Notes: generated by a model from the sequence alone, not told the origin. A stretch of 64,000 bases of DNA from JAOARY01 sp045345765 (GCA_045345765.1 CP148265.1:2046001-2110000); one strand, 5' to 3'. Positions 17,236 through 27,276 are shown, counted from the stretch's first letter. Made by a program: numbers and translations.

Positions 17236-17318
17236 TAAAAAATAAAAATTTAATAAAGAACTCCTTTTGTTTATAAAAATTGTTTAAAGCGTTTATCTAA
17301 TAGGTATATATCTATTTG

Positions 17319-17341
17319 AGGACTGATGTTACTAAATGAAA
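17319..17341 (+). promoter_or_regulatory. Possible sigma-H type promoter of spoVG
   Basis: AGGA followed 15 bp later by GAAA resembles the sigma-H pattern AGGAWWW-n12-GAAT, which drives spoVG in Bacillus subtilis. One base of the -10 differs. The site is 26-48 bp before the start codon. Confidence 0.3.
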
Positions 17342-17366
17342 GAAATGCTTAAAAGGAGTGAAGACT

Positions 17367-17669
17367 TTGGAAGTTACAGACGTTAGAATTAGAAAAATTA
17401 CCGACGATGGGAAGATGAGAGGCATAGTTTCAGTTACATTTGATAATGCTTTTGTAGTGCATGATATTAAAATAATAGATGGCCAAAATGGACTTTTTAT
17501 TGCAATGCCAAGTAGAAAGGTTGCAGAAGGTGAATTTAGAGATATTGCACATCCTATTAATTCGGATACAAGAAAATTAATTCAAGATCAGGTTCTAGAT
17601 GCTTATAAAGATGAATTAGAAAATGGAAGTAGTGAACCTTCAAATGAAACAGTAGAAGAACAAATTTAG
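17367..17669 (+). CDS. spoVG: Septation/regulatory protein SpoVG
   Basis: A 100-residue nucleic-acid-binding protein, conserved from sporulators to non-sporulating Firmicutes. The start EVTDVRIRKI and the core GLFIAMPSRKV..., EFRDIAHPIN are diagnostic. It begins with TTG at 17367, eight bases after AAGGAG, matching the known N-terminus; the GTG at 17358 overlaps the ribosome site. The acidic tail (ELENGSSEPSNETVEEQ) is variable in the family. A terminator follows at once. SpoVG alone does not show that the organism sporulates. Confidence 0.96.
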   Translation: MEVTDVRIRKITDDGKMRGIVSVTFDNAFVVHDIKIIDGQNGLFIAMPSRKVAEGEFRDIAHPINSDTRKLIQDQVLDAYKDELENGSSEPSNETVEEQI

Positions 17670-17697
17670 ACCCGTCTGATTTAGACGGGTTTTTTTA
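17670..17697 (+). terminator. Terminator of spoVG
   Basis: ACCCGTCT / AGACGGGT stem (8 bp) with GATTT loop and T7, starting at the stop codon. One of the few GC-rich hairpins in the protein-coding part. Confidence 0.93.
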
Positions 17698-17824
17698 TTG
17701 GGAATATTTAATATGTCATATAAATTATATATGCGTATTATTTGAGTTTTTTATTGTTTTTGTGTATACAATTTAGAAAAAAAATGATATAGTATTTAAT
17801 GAAAATTATAAAAGAGGTGAAAGG

Positions 17825-19177
17825 ATGAGTTTTAAAACTATAATTCTTGCGGCAGGAAAAGGTACAAGAATGAAATCAAAAAAGGCAAAAGTATTACATG
17901 AAGTTTGTGGAAAACCAATGGTTAATCATATTATTGATGTGTCTAAGTTAGCAGGCTCAAAAGAAACTGTTGTAATAACTGGTCATATGAAAGATGAAGT
18001 TTTAAAAGCTTTAAATGAAGATGTAAAGATTGCAGAACAAAAAGAAAGATTGGGAACTGGTCATGCAGTTATGATGTGTAAAGATTTTATAAATGATGAT
18101 GATAAGATTATGATTCTTTGTGGTGATACACCTCTTTTAAATGAAGAAACATTAAAAAATCTTTTGTATTATCATAATAAAAATTCATACAAAGCAACGG
18201 TTCTTACATGTATAGTGGAAAATTCTAATGGTTATGGTAGAATTATAAGAGATGATGATAATAATTTACTTAAAATAGTAGAGCAAAAAGATGCTTCGAA
18301 AGAAGAACTTTTAGTAAAAGAAATAAATTCAGGAATATATATATTTAATGGTATGGATTTAAAAATAGCATTAGATAAAATAGATAATAATAATGCTCAA
18401 GGAGAATATTATCTTACTGATACATTAGAGATAATTAAAAATGAAGGTAAAGCAGTAGGTGCATTTAGCGGAGCATTAATAGAAGAAATTATGGGTGTTA
18501 ATTCAAAATTAGATTTGTCAAAAGCTAATGAATTAATGAGAAAAAGAATAAATGAAAATCATATGCTTGAAGGTGTTAATATAATTGATCCAAAATCAAC
18601 TTATATAGACTCAGATGTTAAAATAGGTATGGATACTATAATAGAACCAAATGTAATACTAAAGGGCAATACTGTCATTGGTGAAGACTGTAATATAGGA
18701 GCGAATTCAAAAATAGTCAATTCAAATATAGCTAATAATGTTAATATAGCAAATTCAACTGTATTAGAATCAAAAATAGATTCAAATACTACAGTTGGAC
18801 CATATGCATATATAAGACCAAATTGTAATATAGGTAAAAATGTTAAGATTGGTGATTTTGTTGAAGTTAAGAACTCTAATATAGATGATAATACAAAAGC
18901 ATCTCATCTTACTTATATAGGTGATGCAGATTTAGGTAAAGATATAAATTTAGGTTGTGGTGTTGTATTTGTAAATTATGATGGCAAAAATAAATTTAGA
19001 ACTACAGTAGAAGATAATAGTTTTATAGGTTGTAATACTAATTTAATATCACCAATTAAAGTAGAAAAAAATTCTTATATTGCAGCAGGTTCTACAATAA
19101 CTATGGATGTACCAAAAGATAATTTAGCAATAGCAAGAGCTAGACAAGTTAACAAGGATAATTGGAATAAAAAATAG
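17825..19177 (+). CDS. glmU: Bifunctional UDP-N-acetylglucosamine pyrophosphorylase / glucosamine-1-phosphate acetyltransferase
   Basis: Makes UDP-GlcNAc for peptidoglycan. N-terminal uridylyltransferase (1-230) begins with ILAAGKGTRMKSKKAKVLH; the C-terminal left-handed beta-helix (250-450) carries hexapeptide repeats and the acetyltransferase motifs YIRPNCNIG, EVKNSNID and FVNYDGKNKF. Length 450, normal. RBS AGAGGTG. It opens the glmU-prs pair; TATACA and TATAGT 17 bp apart at 17765-17793 may be its promoter. Confidence 0.97.
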   Translation: MSFKTIILAAGKGTRMKSKKAKVLHEVCGKPMVNHIIDVSKLAGSKETVVITGHMKDEVLKALNEDVKIAEQKERLGTGHAVMMCKDFINDDDKIMILCGDTPLLNEETLKNLLYYHNKNSYKATVLTCIVENSNGYGRIIRDDDNNLLKIVEQKDASKEELLVKEINSGIYIFNGMDLKIALDKIDNNNAQGEYYLTDTLEIIKNEGKAVGAFSGALIEEIMGVNSKLDLSKANELMRKRINENHMLEGVNIIDPKSTYIDSDVKIGMDTIIEPNVILKGNTVIGEDCNIGANSKIVNSNIANNVNIANSTVLESKIDSNTTVGPYAYIRPNCNIGKNVKIGDFVEVKNSNIDDNTKASHLTYIGDADLGKDINLGCGVVFVNYDGKNKFRTTVEDNSFIGCNTNLISPIKVEKNSYIAAGSTITMDVPKDNLAIARARQVNKDNWNKK

Positions 19178-19249
19178 TTTGTTCATGAAATTTATTGAAA
19201 TTTCATTTTGTATATTTTATTAAAATCAAATTTAGGAGGATTCATTATA

Positions 19250-20194
19250 ATGAATTACATAGGCAAAGAAATGAAAATTTTTGCTGGAAATTCTCATCCG
19301 CAATTAGCACAAAAAATAGCAGAAAACCTGAGACATAAGGTTGGAAATGCTTTAGTTACAACATTTAGTGATGGTGAAATATCAGTAAATATCAATGAAA
19401 CAGTAAGAGGTAGAGATGTATTTATAATTCAATCTACTTGTAATCCAGTTAATGAAAATTTAATGGAATTACTTATAATGATTGATGCTTTAAAAAGAGC
19501 TTCAGCTGGAAGAATAATAACTGTTATGCCTTATTACGGTTATGCTAGACAAGATAGAAAAGCAAAGGCTAGAGATCCAATTACAGCTAAATTAGTTGCA
19601 GATTTACTTACTGCTGCAGGAGCTTCAAGAGTATTAACTATGGATTTACATGCAGCGCAAATACAAGGATATTTTAATATCCCAGTAGATCATTTACTTG
19701 GAGTACCAATACTTGCAAAGTATTATAAAAAATTAGATCTTGAAGATTTAGTTGTTGTATCTCCTGATTTAGGAAGTGTTACAAGAGCTAGAAACTTTGC
19801 TAATCATTTAGATGCACCAATAGCAATAATTGATAAGAGAAGACCAAAGGCAAATGTTTCTGAGGTTATGAATATAATTGGAGATATTGATGGTAAGAAT
19901 GTTATCTTAATAGATGATATGATTGATACAGCAGGAACTATAACAAATGCTGCAAATGCTCTAAAAGAAAGAGGAGCAAAGGAAGTTTATGCATGTTGTA
20001 CTCATCCTGTTTTATCTGGACCTGCAATAGAAAGAATAAAAAATTCTCAAATAAAAGAATTATTAGTATTAGATACAATAAACTTAGAAGATGATAAAAA
20101 AATTGATAAAATCAAGGTGGAATCAGTTGCACCAATTTTAGCTGATGCTATTGAAAAGATATTCTCAAATGGTTCGGTTAGTGAATTATTCTAA
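19250..20194 (+). CDS. prs: Ribose-phosphate pyrophosphokinase
   Basis: Makes PRPP from ribose-5-phosphate and ATP, feeding purine, pyrimidine and histidine synthesis and the PurR signal. The 314-residue product has FAGNSHPQLAQKIA, the ATP-site RQDRKAKARDPI, the metal-binding MDLHAAQIQGYF and the PRPP loop VILIDDMIDTAGTI. The ATG at 19250 follows GGAGG by ten bases; the longer frame from 19208 adds a non-conserved peptide. A terminator closes the glmU-prs unit. Confidence 0.97.
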   Translation: MNYIGKEMKIFAGNSHPQLAQKIAENLRHKVGNALVTTFSDGEISVNINETVRGRDVFIIQSTCNPVNENLMELLIMIDALKRASAGRIITVMPYYGYARQDRKAKARDPITAKLVADLLTAAGASRVLTMDLHAAQIQGYFNIPVDHLLGVPILAKYYKKLDLEDLVVVSPDLGSVTRARNFANHLDAPIAIIDKRRPKANVSEVMNIIGDIDGKNVILIDDMIDTAGTITNAANALKERGAKEVYACCTHPVLSGPAIERIKNSQIKELLVLDTINLEDDKKIDKIKVESVAPILADAIEKIFSNGSVSELF

Positions 20195-20212
20195 TAAAAG
20201 AAAAATAAAATT

Positions 20213-20240
20213 AAAAAAGAAGGGTTAACCCTTCTTTTTT
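20213..20240 (+). terminator. Terminator of glmU-prs
   Basis: AAAAAAGAAGGGTT / AACCCTTCTTTTTT, a perfect 28-bp palindrome with A- and T-tracts in its outer arms, 18 bp after the prs stop. Confidence 0.85.
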
Positions 20241-20319
20241 AATTTTATTTTTTTTAAAACTCTTGTATAATAGATTAAGTATTTTAATTAGTTTTTATAA
20301 AGAAGAAAGGAAGATATAG

Positions 20320-20886
20320 ATGTATATAGTAGTGGGACTTGGTAATCCAGGAAAGAAGTATGAAAATACAAGACATAATGTTGGTTTTGATTTTATAGAT
20401 TATGTAGCAAGTGAATATGGAATACAGATGAATAAATTGAAATTTAAAGCGGTTATAGGTGAAAAAAATATAAATGGTCAAAAATTAATGCTTGTAAAAC
20501 CGCAAACTTATATGAATTTAAGTGGAGAAAGTGTAAGAGATATACTTAATTTTTATAAAGATGTGGAGAGTAGTAATTTAATAGTTGTATATGACGATAT
20601 AGATTTTGAAGTTGGAAAAACTAAGATTAGAAAAAAAGGTAGTGCAGGAACTCATAATGGGATGAAGTCTATAATATATCAAATTCAAACTGATGATTTT
20701 CCTAGAATTAGAATAGGTATAGGAAAGCCTCCATTTAAAGATTATGATTTAGCTGATTATGTTTTAGGTAAATTTACTAATGATGAGAGAAAATTAGTTA
20801 ATGAAAATATAAAAGATTTTAAAAATGCACTTGATATGATACTTAGTGATGGTTTAGATAAAGCTATGAATAAATATAATAGATAG
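20320..20886 (+). CDS. pth: Peptidyl-tRNA hydrolase
   Basis: Releases tRNA from stalled peptidyl-tRNA. At 188 residues it has normal length. Catalytic and substrate motifs are present: GLGNPGKKYENTRHNVGF with Asn10 and His20, QTYMNLSGE, and VVYDDIDFEVGK with the catalytic Asp. Starts with ATG after AGGAAG. It precedes mfd with an 11-bp gap, the standard pth-mfd pairing. Confidence 0.97.
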   Translation: MYIVVGLGNPGKKYENTRHNVGFDFIDYVASEYGIQMNKLKFKAVIGEKNINGQKLMLVKPQTYMNLSGESVRDILNFYKDVESSNLIVVYDDIDFEVGKTKIRKKGSAGTHNGMKSIIYQIQTDDFPRIRIGIGKPPFKDYDLADYVLGKFTNDERKLVNENIKDFKNALDMILSDGLDKAMNKYNR

Positions 20887-20897
20887 GGATGATTAAG

Positions 20898-23800
20898 ATG
20901 GATAAGGGTATAGTTAAATATCTTAAAAATACCAATTTGTTCAAAGAAATAATGAATAATATAAATAAAAAAGATTACCCACTTAATATAAGTGGGTTAG
21001 AAGATTCTATAAAACCTTTTTTGACAAAGATTTTATATAAGGAATCTAAAAAGCAGATTTTATATGTATGTGCAAGTGATTATGAAGCTAAAAAGAGATA
21101 TGAAGAATTAAAGCCACATATTGAAGATGATATTATCTATTTCTTGCCAAGTGAAGATATATTCTTTTATTTTTTAGAAGCAAGAGATAGAAAAGAAGAT
21201 GCAAATGTAATTGATATATTATATAGACTTAGTAAAAAAGAAAATATAATACTAATAGTTAGTATAGAAAGTTTATTAAGAAAATATATGCCAATTGATA
21301 TATTTAAAAATAGTATAATTGATATTAAGATTGGGCAAGAATTAGATTTAAATGCTTTGACAAAAAAACTAATAGACTTTGGTTATGAAAGAGAAGAAAT
21401 TGTAGAAGGAATTGGTCAATTTAGCATAAGAGGTGGAATTATTGATTTTTATCCGCCATGTTCACAACCTGTAAGAATAGAATTATTTGATGATGAAGTT
21501 GATTCTATTCGTTATTTTGATGCACAAAATCAAAAATCTATAGAAAAGATAAAATTGTGTTCTATAATGCCAACTAGACAGGTTATTTATCCTAAAGAAT
21601 ATGATAAAGAAAGTTTATTAAATGAAGCTAAAGAAATACAAAATGAAGATTTTTATTTGATATTGGATAAATTGAAAAATAATTCGTATATAGAAAATCT
21701 TGAAAATTATATAGATTATTTATATAAAAATATGGACAAAAGTTTATTTTCTTATTTTGAAGAAGATTTTTTAATTATATTAAATGATTTTGAGAAGGTA
21801 AAAGAAAGGCTTAAATTGTCATTAGATGAATTCCATCAAAACTTCTTAGATTCAAGAGAAAAAGGGTGGGCTTTAAAATCCCAGAGTGATTTGTTATATA
21901 AAGAAGTTGATTTTTATGAATTTTTAGAAAATAAGAATGTGATTTTATATGAAAATTTATTTAAAAATAAAAAACTTATAAATGAAGTTAATATGATTAA
22001 TCTAGAAATAAAGGAAGCTTCTAATTACAATTCAAAACTAAGTTTTTTAAAAGATGAACTATTATATTATAAAAAGAGAAATTATAAAATAGTATTATCT
22101 TTTGCAAAAGATGAGTTGGCAACTAATATGCAAGAGTTTTTAAAAGACGAAAGTATAACATATTCATCAGTTAAGGATATTTACAAATCAAAAAACAATA
22201 TAAATATTATCACAGCAGATATTTCTGAAGGTTTTGAATACAAAGAAGGTAAGTTCTTGCTTATAACGGATAAGGAGGTATTTGGAAATCACAAGAAAAA
22301 GAAAAAAAGGATAAAGAGAAAAAATGCTAAGAAAATAGATTCATTTTTAGAATTAGAAGTTAATGATTATGTGGTTCATGAAAACCATGGATTAGGTAAA
22401 TACTTAGGTATAGATGAACTTAAGCTTGATGGTATAAAAAAAGATTATATGAAATTAAAGTATAGTGGTGACGATGTATTATATGTACCGATTGATCAAA
22501 TTGATAAGGTTCAAAAATATATTGGAGCAAAGCATTCAAGAGTTAAATTAAATAAGATGGGTTCAAATGAGTGGCAAAAGACAAAAGCTAAGACAAAAAA
22601 ATCTATCGAAGATATGGCAAAAGATTTAATAGAACTATATTCTAAACGTGAAAAAGTTAAAGGTTATGCTTTTTCAAAAGATACTCCTTGGCAAAGAGAA
22701 TTCGAAAATTTATTTCCTTTTGAAGAAACAAATGACCAAATAAAAGCAATAGAGGAAGTAAAATCGGATATGGAAAAAGAAGAAGTTATGGATAGATTAA
22801 TATGTGGTGATGTTGGTTATGGAAAAACAGAGGTTGCAATAAGAGCTATTTTTAAAGCTTGTATGGATAGCAAACAAGTGGCCGTATTAGTTCCAACTAC
22901 AATATTAGCCCAACAACATTATGAAAATTTTAAAGAAAGATTTGAAAAATTCCCCATTAAAGTGGAGGTTTTAAGTCGCTTTAAGACATTAAAAGAACAA
23001 AGACAAATAATAGAGGATTTAAATTTAGGTCTTGTAGATGTAATAATAGGAACTCATAAAATATTATCAAAAGATATAAAATATAAGAATTTAGGGCTTT
23101 TAGTAGTGGATGAAGAACAAAGGTTTGGGGTTAAACATAAGGAAAGTCTAAAGAAATTTAAAACTTCTGTTGATGTACTTACTCTTTCAGCCACACCTAT
23201 ACCTAGAACTTTGCATATGTCTCTTTCGGGAATAAGAGACTTATCAACAATAGAAGAGCCGCCTGAAGAGCGTCATCCAGTTTTAACTTATGTTGTAGAG
23301 TCAAAAGATGATATTATAGCAGATGCAATAGAAAGAGAATTATATAGAAAAGGTCAAGTATTTTTTGTATATAATAGAGTTGAAAATATTGAAAAGATGG
23401 CTATAAAGATAAAATCCTTAGTAAAAGATGCTAAAGTAGCACTTGCGCATGGACAGATGACTTCTAGGAATTTAGAAAAGATTATGGTTGATTTTTTAAA
23501 TAAAGAGTATGATGTTTTGGTATGTACAACTATAATAGAAACTGGTATGGATATATCAAATGCAAATACAATTATTATTTATGATGCAGATAAGATGGGT
23601 TTATCACAGTTATATCAATTAAGAGGTCGTGTTGGAAGATCAAAAAGACAGGGGTATTCTTATTTAATGTATGAAAAAGATAAGGTATTAAATGAGGTAT
23701 CTCAAAAAAGATTAAAGGCTATAAAAGAGTTTACTGAATTTGGCTCTGGTTTTAAAATTGCCATGAGAGATTTAGAAATTCGTGGAGCTGGAAATGTTTT

Positions 23801-24275
23801 GGGTTCTAATCAACATGGACATATGTCTACAATAGGTTATGATTTATATGTTAAAATGTTAAGCACATCAATAAAGAAATTAAAAGGTGAAGAAATAAAA
23901 GAAGATGTAGATACTGAAATAGACTTAAAATTAAATGCATACATTCCAAAAGATTATATACAAGATGAAAAAATGAAAATAGATATATATAAAAGAATTG
24001 CTCTTATAAAAGATAAAAATGATATGTATGAGCTTGAAGAGGAAATTGAAGATAGATTTTCAACTTTACCTCTACCTGTTATAAATTTATTAAGAGTAGG
24101 ATATATAAAGTCTATGGCTAAAAAATTAAATATAAAAAGTGTTAAACATCTTGATAATAAGATATTATTTGAACCTTATTATAGATTTGTTCCAAAGTTT
24201 GATAAAGGCTATGAGTTAGTTGAAAACATAGTTGGTGAAATGGAAAAATTCACACAAACAGTAATTGAAAAATAA
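20898..24275 (+). CDS. mfd: Transcription-repair coupling factor Mfd
   Basis: An ATP-driven translocase that removes stalled RNA polymerase and recruits UvrA. About 1125 residues: UvrB-like module (about 1-300; EGIGQFSIRGGIIDFYPP), linker, CarD-type polymerase-binding domain (about 485-550; YVVHENHGLGKYLG), RecG-like helicase with Walker A GDVGYGKTEVA (about 637) and DEEQRFG (about 737), TRG motif region, and the C-terminal TRCF domain. ATG 20898 follows AGGGAT; ATG 20889 lies within that site. Complete, no frameshift seen. Confidence 0.97.
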   Translation: MDKGIVKYLKNTNLFKEIMNNINKKDYPLNISGLEDSIKPFLTKILYKESKKQILYVCASDYEAKKRYEELKPHIEDDIIYFLPSEDIFFYFLEARDRKEDANVIDILYRLSKKENIILIVSIESLLRKYMPIDIFKNSIIDIKIGQELDLNALTKKLIDFGYEREEIVEGIGQFSIRGGIIDFYPPCSQPVRIELFDDEVDSIRYFDAQNQKSIEKIKLCSIMPTRQVIYPKEYDKESLLNEAKEIQNEDFYLILDKLKNNSYIENLENYIDYLYKNMDKSLFSYFEEDFLIILNDFEKVKERLKLSLDEFHQNFLDSREKGWALKSQSDLLYKEVDFYEFLENKNVILYENLFKNKKLINEVNMINLEIKEASNYNSKLSFLKDELLYYKKRNYKIVLSFAKDELATNMQEFLKDESITYSSVKDIYKSKNNINIITADISEGFEYKEGKFLLITDKEVFGNHKKKKKRIKRKNAKKIDSFLELEVNDYVVHENHGLGKYLGIDELKLDGIKKDYMKLKYSGDDVLYVPIDQIDKVQKYIGAKHSRVKLNKMGSNEWQKTKAKTKKSIEDMAKDLIELYSKREKVKGYAFSKDTPWQREFENLFPFEETNDQIKAIEEVKSDMEKEEVMDRLICGDVGYGKTEVAIRAIFKACMDSKQVAVLVPTTILAQQHYENFKERFEKFPIKVEVLSRFKTLKEQRQIIEDLNLGLVDVIIGTHKILSKDIKYKNLGLLVVDEEQRFGVKHKESLKKFKTSVDVLTLSATPIPRTLHMSLSGIRDLSTIEEPPEERHPVLTYVVESKDDIIADAIERELYRKGQVFFVYNRVENIEKMAIKIKSLVKDAKVALAHGQMTSRNLEKIMVDFLNKEYDVLVCTTIIETGMDISNANTIIIYDADKMGLSQLYQLRGRVGRSKRQGYSYLMYEKDKVLNEVSQKRLKAIKEFTEFGSGFKIAMRDLEIRGAGNVLGSNQHGHMSTIGYDLYVKMLSTSIKKLKGEEIKEDVDTEIDLKLNAYIPKDYIQDEKMKIDIYKRIALIKDKNDMYELEEEIEDRFSTLPLPVINLLRVGYIKSMAKKLNIKSVKHLDNKILFEPYYRFVPKFDKGYELVENIVGEMEKFTQTVIEK

Positions 24276-24357
24276 TTACAAAAAGGTTACATGAATTGAT
24301 ATATATAAGTAAAAACTATATAATTAAAATATTGAATAAATAAGTGAGGTGTAATAA

Positions 24358-25413
24358 GTGAAGAAGATATTAAATATATTTTTGATTTTTGCAGTACTTA
24401 TATCGTCATCAGCTTGCAGTTTTTTATCAAAGAGCGATGCGCCAGATAATGTTGTTGCAAAGATTACAAAAGTAGTTGAAAACGAAGAAAACGAAGAAAC
24501 AATAGTAATAACGCAAAATGAATTTAATAAAAAAGTAAATATGTATAAGCCTGGTATAGAATTATCTCAAGGCAGTGATATTTGGACTAAAGATGTTGGA
24601 GAAGGAAAAACATATCTAACGTATTTAAGAGAAATAGTTTTAGATCAGATGATTTTAAGTGAGATAGTATATTCTAATTATTCAAATGATGAAAAATATA
24701 AAGTTAGTGAAGAACTTTTAAATAGTAGATTTGAAGAATTAAACAAAGGTTTGGAAGCTAATAAAGAAATAAAAGGTTTTTATGAGGATAATAACATAGA
24801 TGCAGATTTTCTAAAGAAACAATTAGAAAAAGATACACTGCTTGATAATTATAAGAATGTATTTGAACAAGGGATAAATGTAACAGATCAACAGATAAGT
24901 ACTTATTTTGAGACAAATAAAGAAAAATTCAAATATGAACAGGTTCACGCTGCACACATATTACTTTCGACAGTTGATATGGAAGCTGATGAGTTTAAAC
25001 CACTTAAAGAAGAAGATGTTGAAAAGAAAAGAATTTTAGCAAATGATTTATTAACTAAGATAGAAAATGGAGAAGATTTTGCAAAATTAGCAAAGGAATA
25101 TTCTGAAGATCCAGGAAGTAAAGAAAAAGGTGGAGATTTAGGATGGTTCTCTAGAGGAAAAATGGTACCAGCATTTGAACAATCATCATTTGCGATGAAT
25201 AAAAAAGGTGAAATGTCTAAGGTTGTTGAAAGTAAATTTGGTTTTCATATAATTAAGCTTTTAGATGATAAAAAAGTAAGTTATGCAACATTGGATGAGG
25301 TAAAACCTATGATAAATTCAAAGATAAAAGAAGAAGAGTTTATGAAAAATATAGATAAGATAAAAGAGAATTATCAGATTGTAAAAGTTGAAGAAAATAT
25401 GAAAGAAGAATAG
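24358..25413 (+). CDS. prsA: PrsA-like peptidyl-prolyl isomerase lipoprotein (parvulin type)
   Basis: An exported foldase. The N-terminus ends in LISSSACSF, a lipobox-like site with Cys20, so it is probably lipid-anchored outside the membrane. A SurA-like N-terminal domain is followed by one parvulin domain (about 198-300): HAAHILLS, FAKLAKEYSEDPGS, GGDLGWFSRGKMVPAFE and GFHIIKLLD are all diagnostic. It starts with GTG after GAGGTG. Position mfd-prsA-yabM is typical of Clostridia. A palindromic terminator overlaps its stop. Confidence 0.9.
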   Translation: MKKILNIFLIFAVLISSSACSFLSKSDAPDNVVAKITKVVENEENEETIVITQNEFNKKVNMYKPGIELSQGSDIWTKDVGEGKTYLTYLREIVLDQMILSEIVYSNYSNDEKYKVSEELLNSRFEELNKGLEANKEIKGFYEDNNIDADFLKKQLEKDTLLDNYKNVFEQGINVTDQQISTYFETNKEKFKYEQVHAAHILLSTVDMEADEFKPLKEEDVEKKRILANDLLTKIENGEDFAKLAKEYSEDPGSKEKGGDLGWFSRGKMVPAFEQSSFAMNKKGEMSKVVESKFGFHIIKLLDDKKVSYATLDEVKPMINSKIKEEEFMKNIDKIKENYQIVKVEENMKEE

Positions 25414-25433
25414 TCTTAGACTATTCTTTTTTT
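25406..25433 (+). terminator. Terminator overlapping the prsA stop codon
   Basis: AAGAATAGTCT and AGACTATTCTT, perfect 11-bp arms around one base, running into T7. The stop codon TAG lies in the left arm. It lies 25 bp before the yabM start, so readthrough is needed for any prsA-yabM transcript. Confidence 0.75.
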
Positions 25434-25457
25434 AAGAAAAGTGATTAGGAGGAAATG

Positions 25458-27053
25458 ATGGGAAAATCTTTATTTAAAGGTGCTATGATACTTGGAATAG
25501 CAGGTCTTATAGTGAAAGTTATGGGAGCCTTTTTTAGAATACCTTTAGGAAATATTATAGAATCGGAAGGTATGGGTTACTATTCTACTTCATATCCTGT
25601 CTATGTGAGTTTGTTAGTAATTTCTACTGCTGGTTTTCCAACAGCTATATCTAAATTAGTATCAGAAAAAATGGCATTAAAAGATAGAAAAGGTGCGCAT
25701 AGAATTTTTAAAATATCTTTTATGATGTTATTTGTAATAGGTATTATAACTAGTTTTGTACTTTATTTTGGTGCAGATTTTATGGTTAACCATATGTTTA
25801 AAAATCCAAAGGCTTATTATTCTATGAGAGCAATAGCTCCAGCTTTGTTTTTTGTATCTTTAATGTCTGCTTATAGAGGATATTTTCAAGGAATGCAAAA
25901 TATGAAGCCCACAGCTATTTCTCAAATTATAGAGCAGTTTTTTAGAGTGGGTCTAGGTCTTTATTTAGCTATTTATTTTATTTCTGAGGGAAAAGATATA
26001 GCGGCGGCGGGAGCTTCTTTTGGAGCAACAGCAGGAGCTTTTGCAGGTAGTTTATTTATGTTTTTAGTATATTTTTTAAATAGAAAATACATAAAACAAT
26101 CAATAAAGAAACAATCACATGAATTTGAAGAAGAAAATGCACAAAAAGTAATAGGAAAAATTTTAAATATTGCAATACCAATAACTATTGGAGCTGCTGT
26201 TATTCCGATGATGAGCCTTATTGATACATCAATAGTTATGAGAAGATTGCAAAGTAGTGGTTTTTCTGTAGTTGAGTCTTCAGAGTTGTTTGGTCAACTA
26301 ACTGGAATGGCTGCAACCTTAGTTAATTTACCACAAGTGTTAACAATGGCGATGGCTATGAGTTTAGTTCCATTGGTATCTGAATATTTTATTAAAAAGG
26401 AAGTTGAAACAGCTAAGGAAGTAACTAATATGGCATTAAAGACTTCGTTTTTAATATCTATGCCAGCTGCATTTGGACTTTGTAGTTTGTCTGTTCCGAT
26501 AATGAAGATGTTATTCCCAAAAGAATCAGCATCAGCAGGGCATATATTATTCTTTTTATCTTTTGGAATAATATTTTTATGCGCAATACAAGTATTGACT
26601 GGAATTTTTCAAGGAATGGGACATGCTCATATTCCAGTTAAAAATTTATTTGTAGGTGGAGTTTTAAAAATTATTGTAAGTTATAGTCTTACAGGAATAA
26701 AAGTTTTAAATGTAAAAGGTGCTGCAATTGGTACAATAACAGCTTATTTTGTTGCATTTGTTTTAAATATAAGAGATATGAATAAACTTATGAATATAAA
26801 AATAGATTTAAAAAAATCTATGTCAAAGAGTTTTGCAGCTTCTTTTGTAATGGGAGTTTCATGTTTTATAATGCATAAATTATTTTCTTTTATATTATCA
26901 AATACGTTATCTACAATAATATCTATATCAATAGGGATATTTTTATATTTTGTATTGATACTTAAGATAAAAGGTATAACTAAAGAAGAGATAATGAAAT
27001 TGCCAAAAGGAAGCAAAATAACATCTGTATTAGAAAAAGTACAATTATTATAA
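25458..27053 (+). CDS. SpoVB/YabM-type polysaccharide/lipid flippase (MVF/MOP superfamily)
   Basis: A 531-residue protein with about 14 membrane helices, beginning MGKSLFKGAMILGIAGLIVK, and carrying PLGNIIESEGMGYYSTSYPVY, as in SpoVB, YabM and MurJ-like lipid II flippases. It probably moves a lipid-linked cell-wall precursor across the membrane. The gene order mfd-...-yabM fits Bacillus yabM. ATG 25458 is five bases after AGGAGG; ATG 25455 is too close. Which lipid is carried is not shown. Confidence 0.85.
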   Translation: MGKSLFKGAMILGIAGLIVKVMGAFFRIPLGNIIESEGMGYYSTSYPVYVSLLVISTAGFPTAISKLVSEKMALKDRKGAHRIFKISFMMLFVIGIITSFVLYFGADFMVNHMFKNPKAYYSMRAIAPALFFVSLMSAYRGYFQGMQNMKPTAISQIIEQFFRVGLGLYLAIYFISEGKDIAAAGASFGATAGAFAGSLFMFLVYFLNRKYIKQSIKKQSHEFEEENAQKVIGKILNIAIPITIGAAVIPMMSLIDTSIVMRRLQSSGFSVVESSELFGQLTGMAATLVNLPQVLTMAMAMSLVPLVSEYFIKKEVETAKEVTNMALKTSFLISMPAAFGLCSLSVPIMKMLFPKESASAGHILFFLSFGIIFLCAIQVLTGIFQGMGHAHIPVKNLFVGGVLKIIVSYSLTGIKVLNVKGAAIGTITAYFVAFVLNIRDMNKLMNIKIDLKKSMSKSFAASFVMGVSCFIMHKLFSFILSNTLSTIISISIGIFLYFVLILKIKGITKEEIMKLPKGSKITSVLEKVQLL

Positions 27054-27083
27054 GTAAATTAAATTAATTTAATTTACTTATAA
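27048..27083. repeat. 36-bp perfect palindrome over the yabM stop codon
   Basis: Each 18-bp half is the exact reverse complement of the other; the TAA at 27051-27053 lies in the left half. All AT except four G or C. No U-tract follows, so its role as terminator is uncertain. It resembles the 40-bp palindrome at 3060. Confidence 0.7.
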
Positions 27084-27130
27084 AGCAAAAATGTATAATT
27101 TGAATTTATAAAAAATAAGATTTAATATAG

Positions 27131-27175
27131 GATGGCGTGAAATAGTATAATTTATTTTCATACCATCTTTTTTTT
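27131..27175 (+). terminator. Terminator upstream of the first rRNA operon
   Basis: GATGG / CCATC and TGAAA / TTTCA form an interrupted stem, followed by T8. It isolates the rRNA promoters from yabM transcription. Confidence 0.7.
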
Positions 27176-27247
27176 GCAATTACAAGATTATAACTATGAA
27201 TTAAAAAGAAAATCATAAATATATATAATTAAATTTAAAAAAACTTA

Positions 27248-27276
27248 TTGACATAGTTTTTTTTTGATGATATATT
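27248..27276 (+). promoter_or_regulatory. rRNA promoter P1
   Basis: Perfect TTGACA, 17-bp spacer, TATATT. About 285 bp before the 16S gene. Confidence 0.75.
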
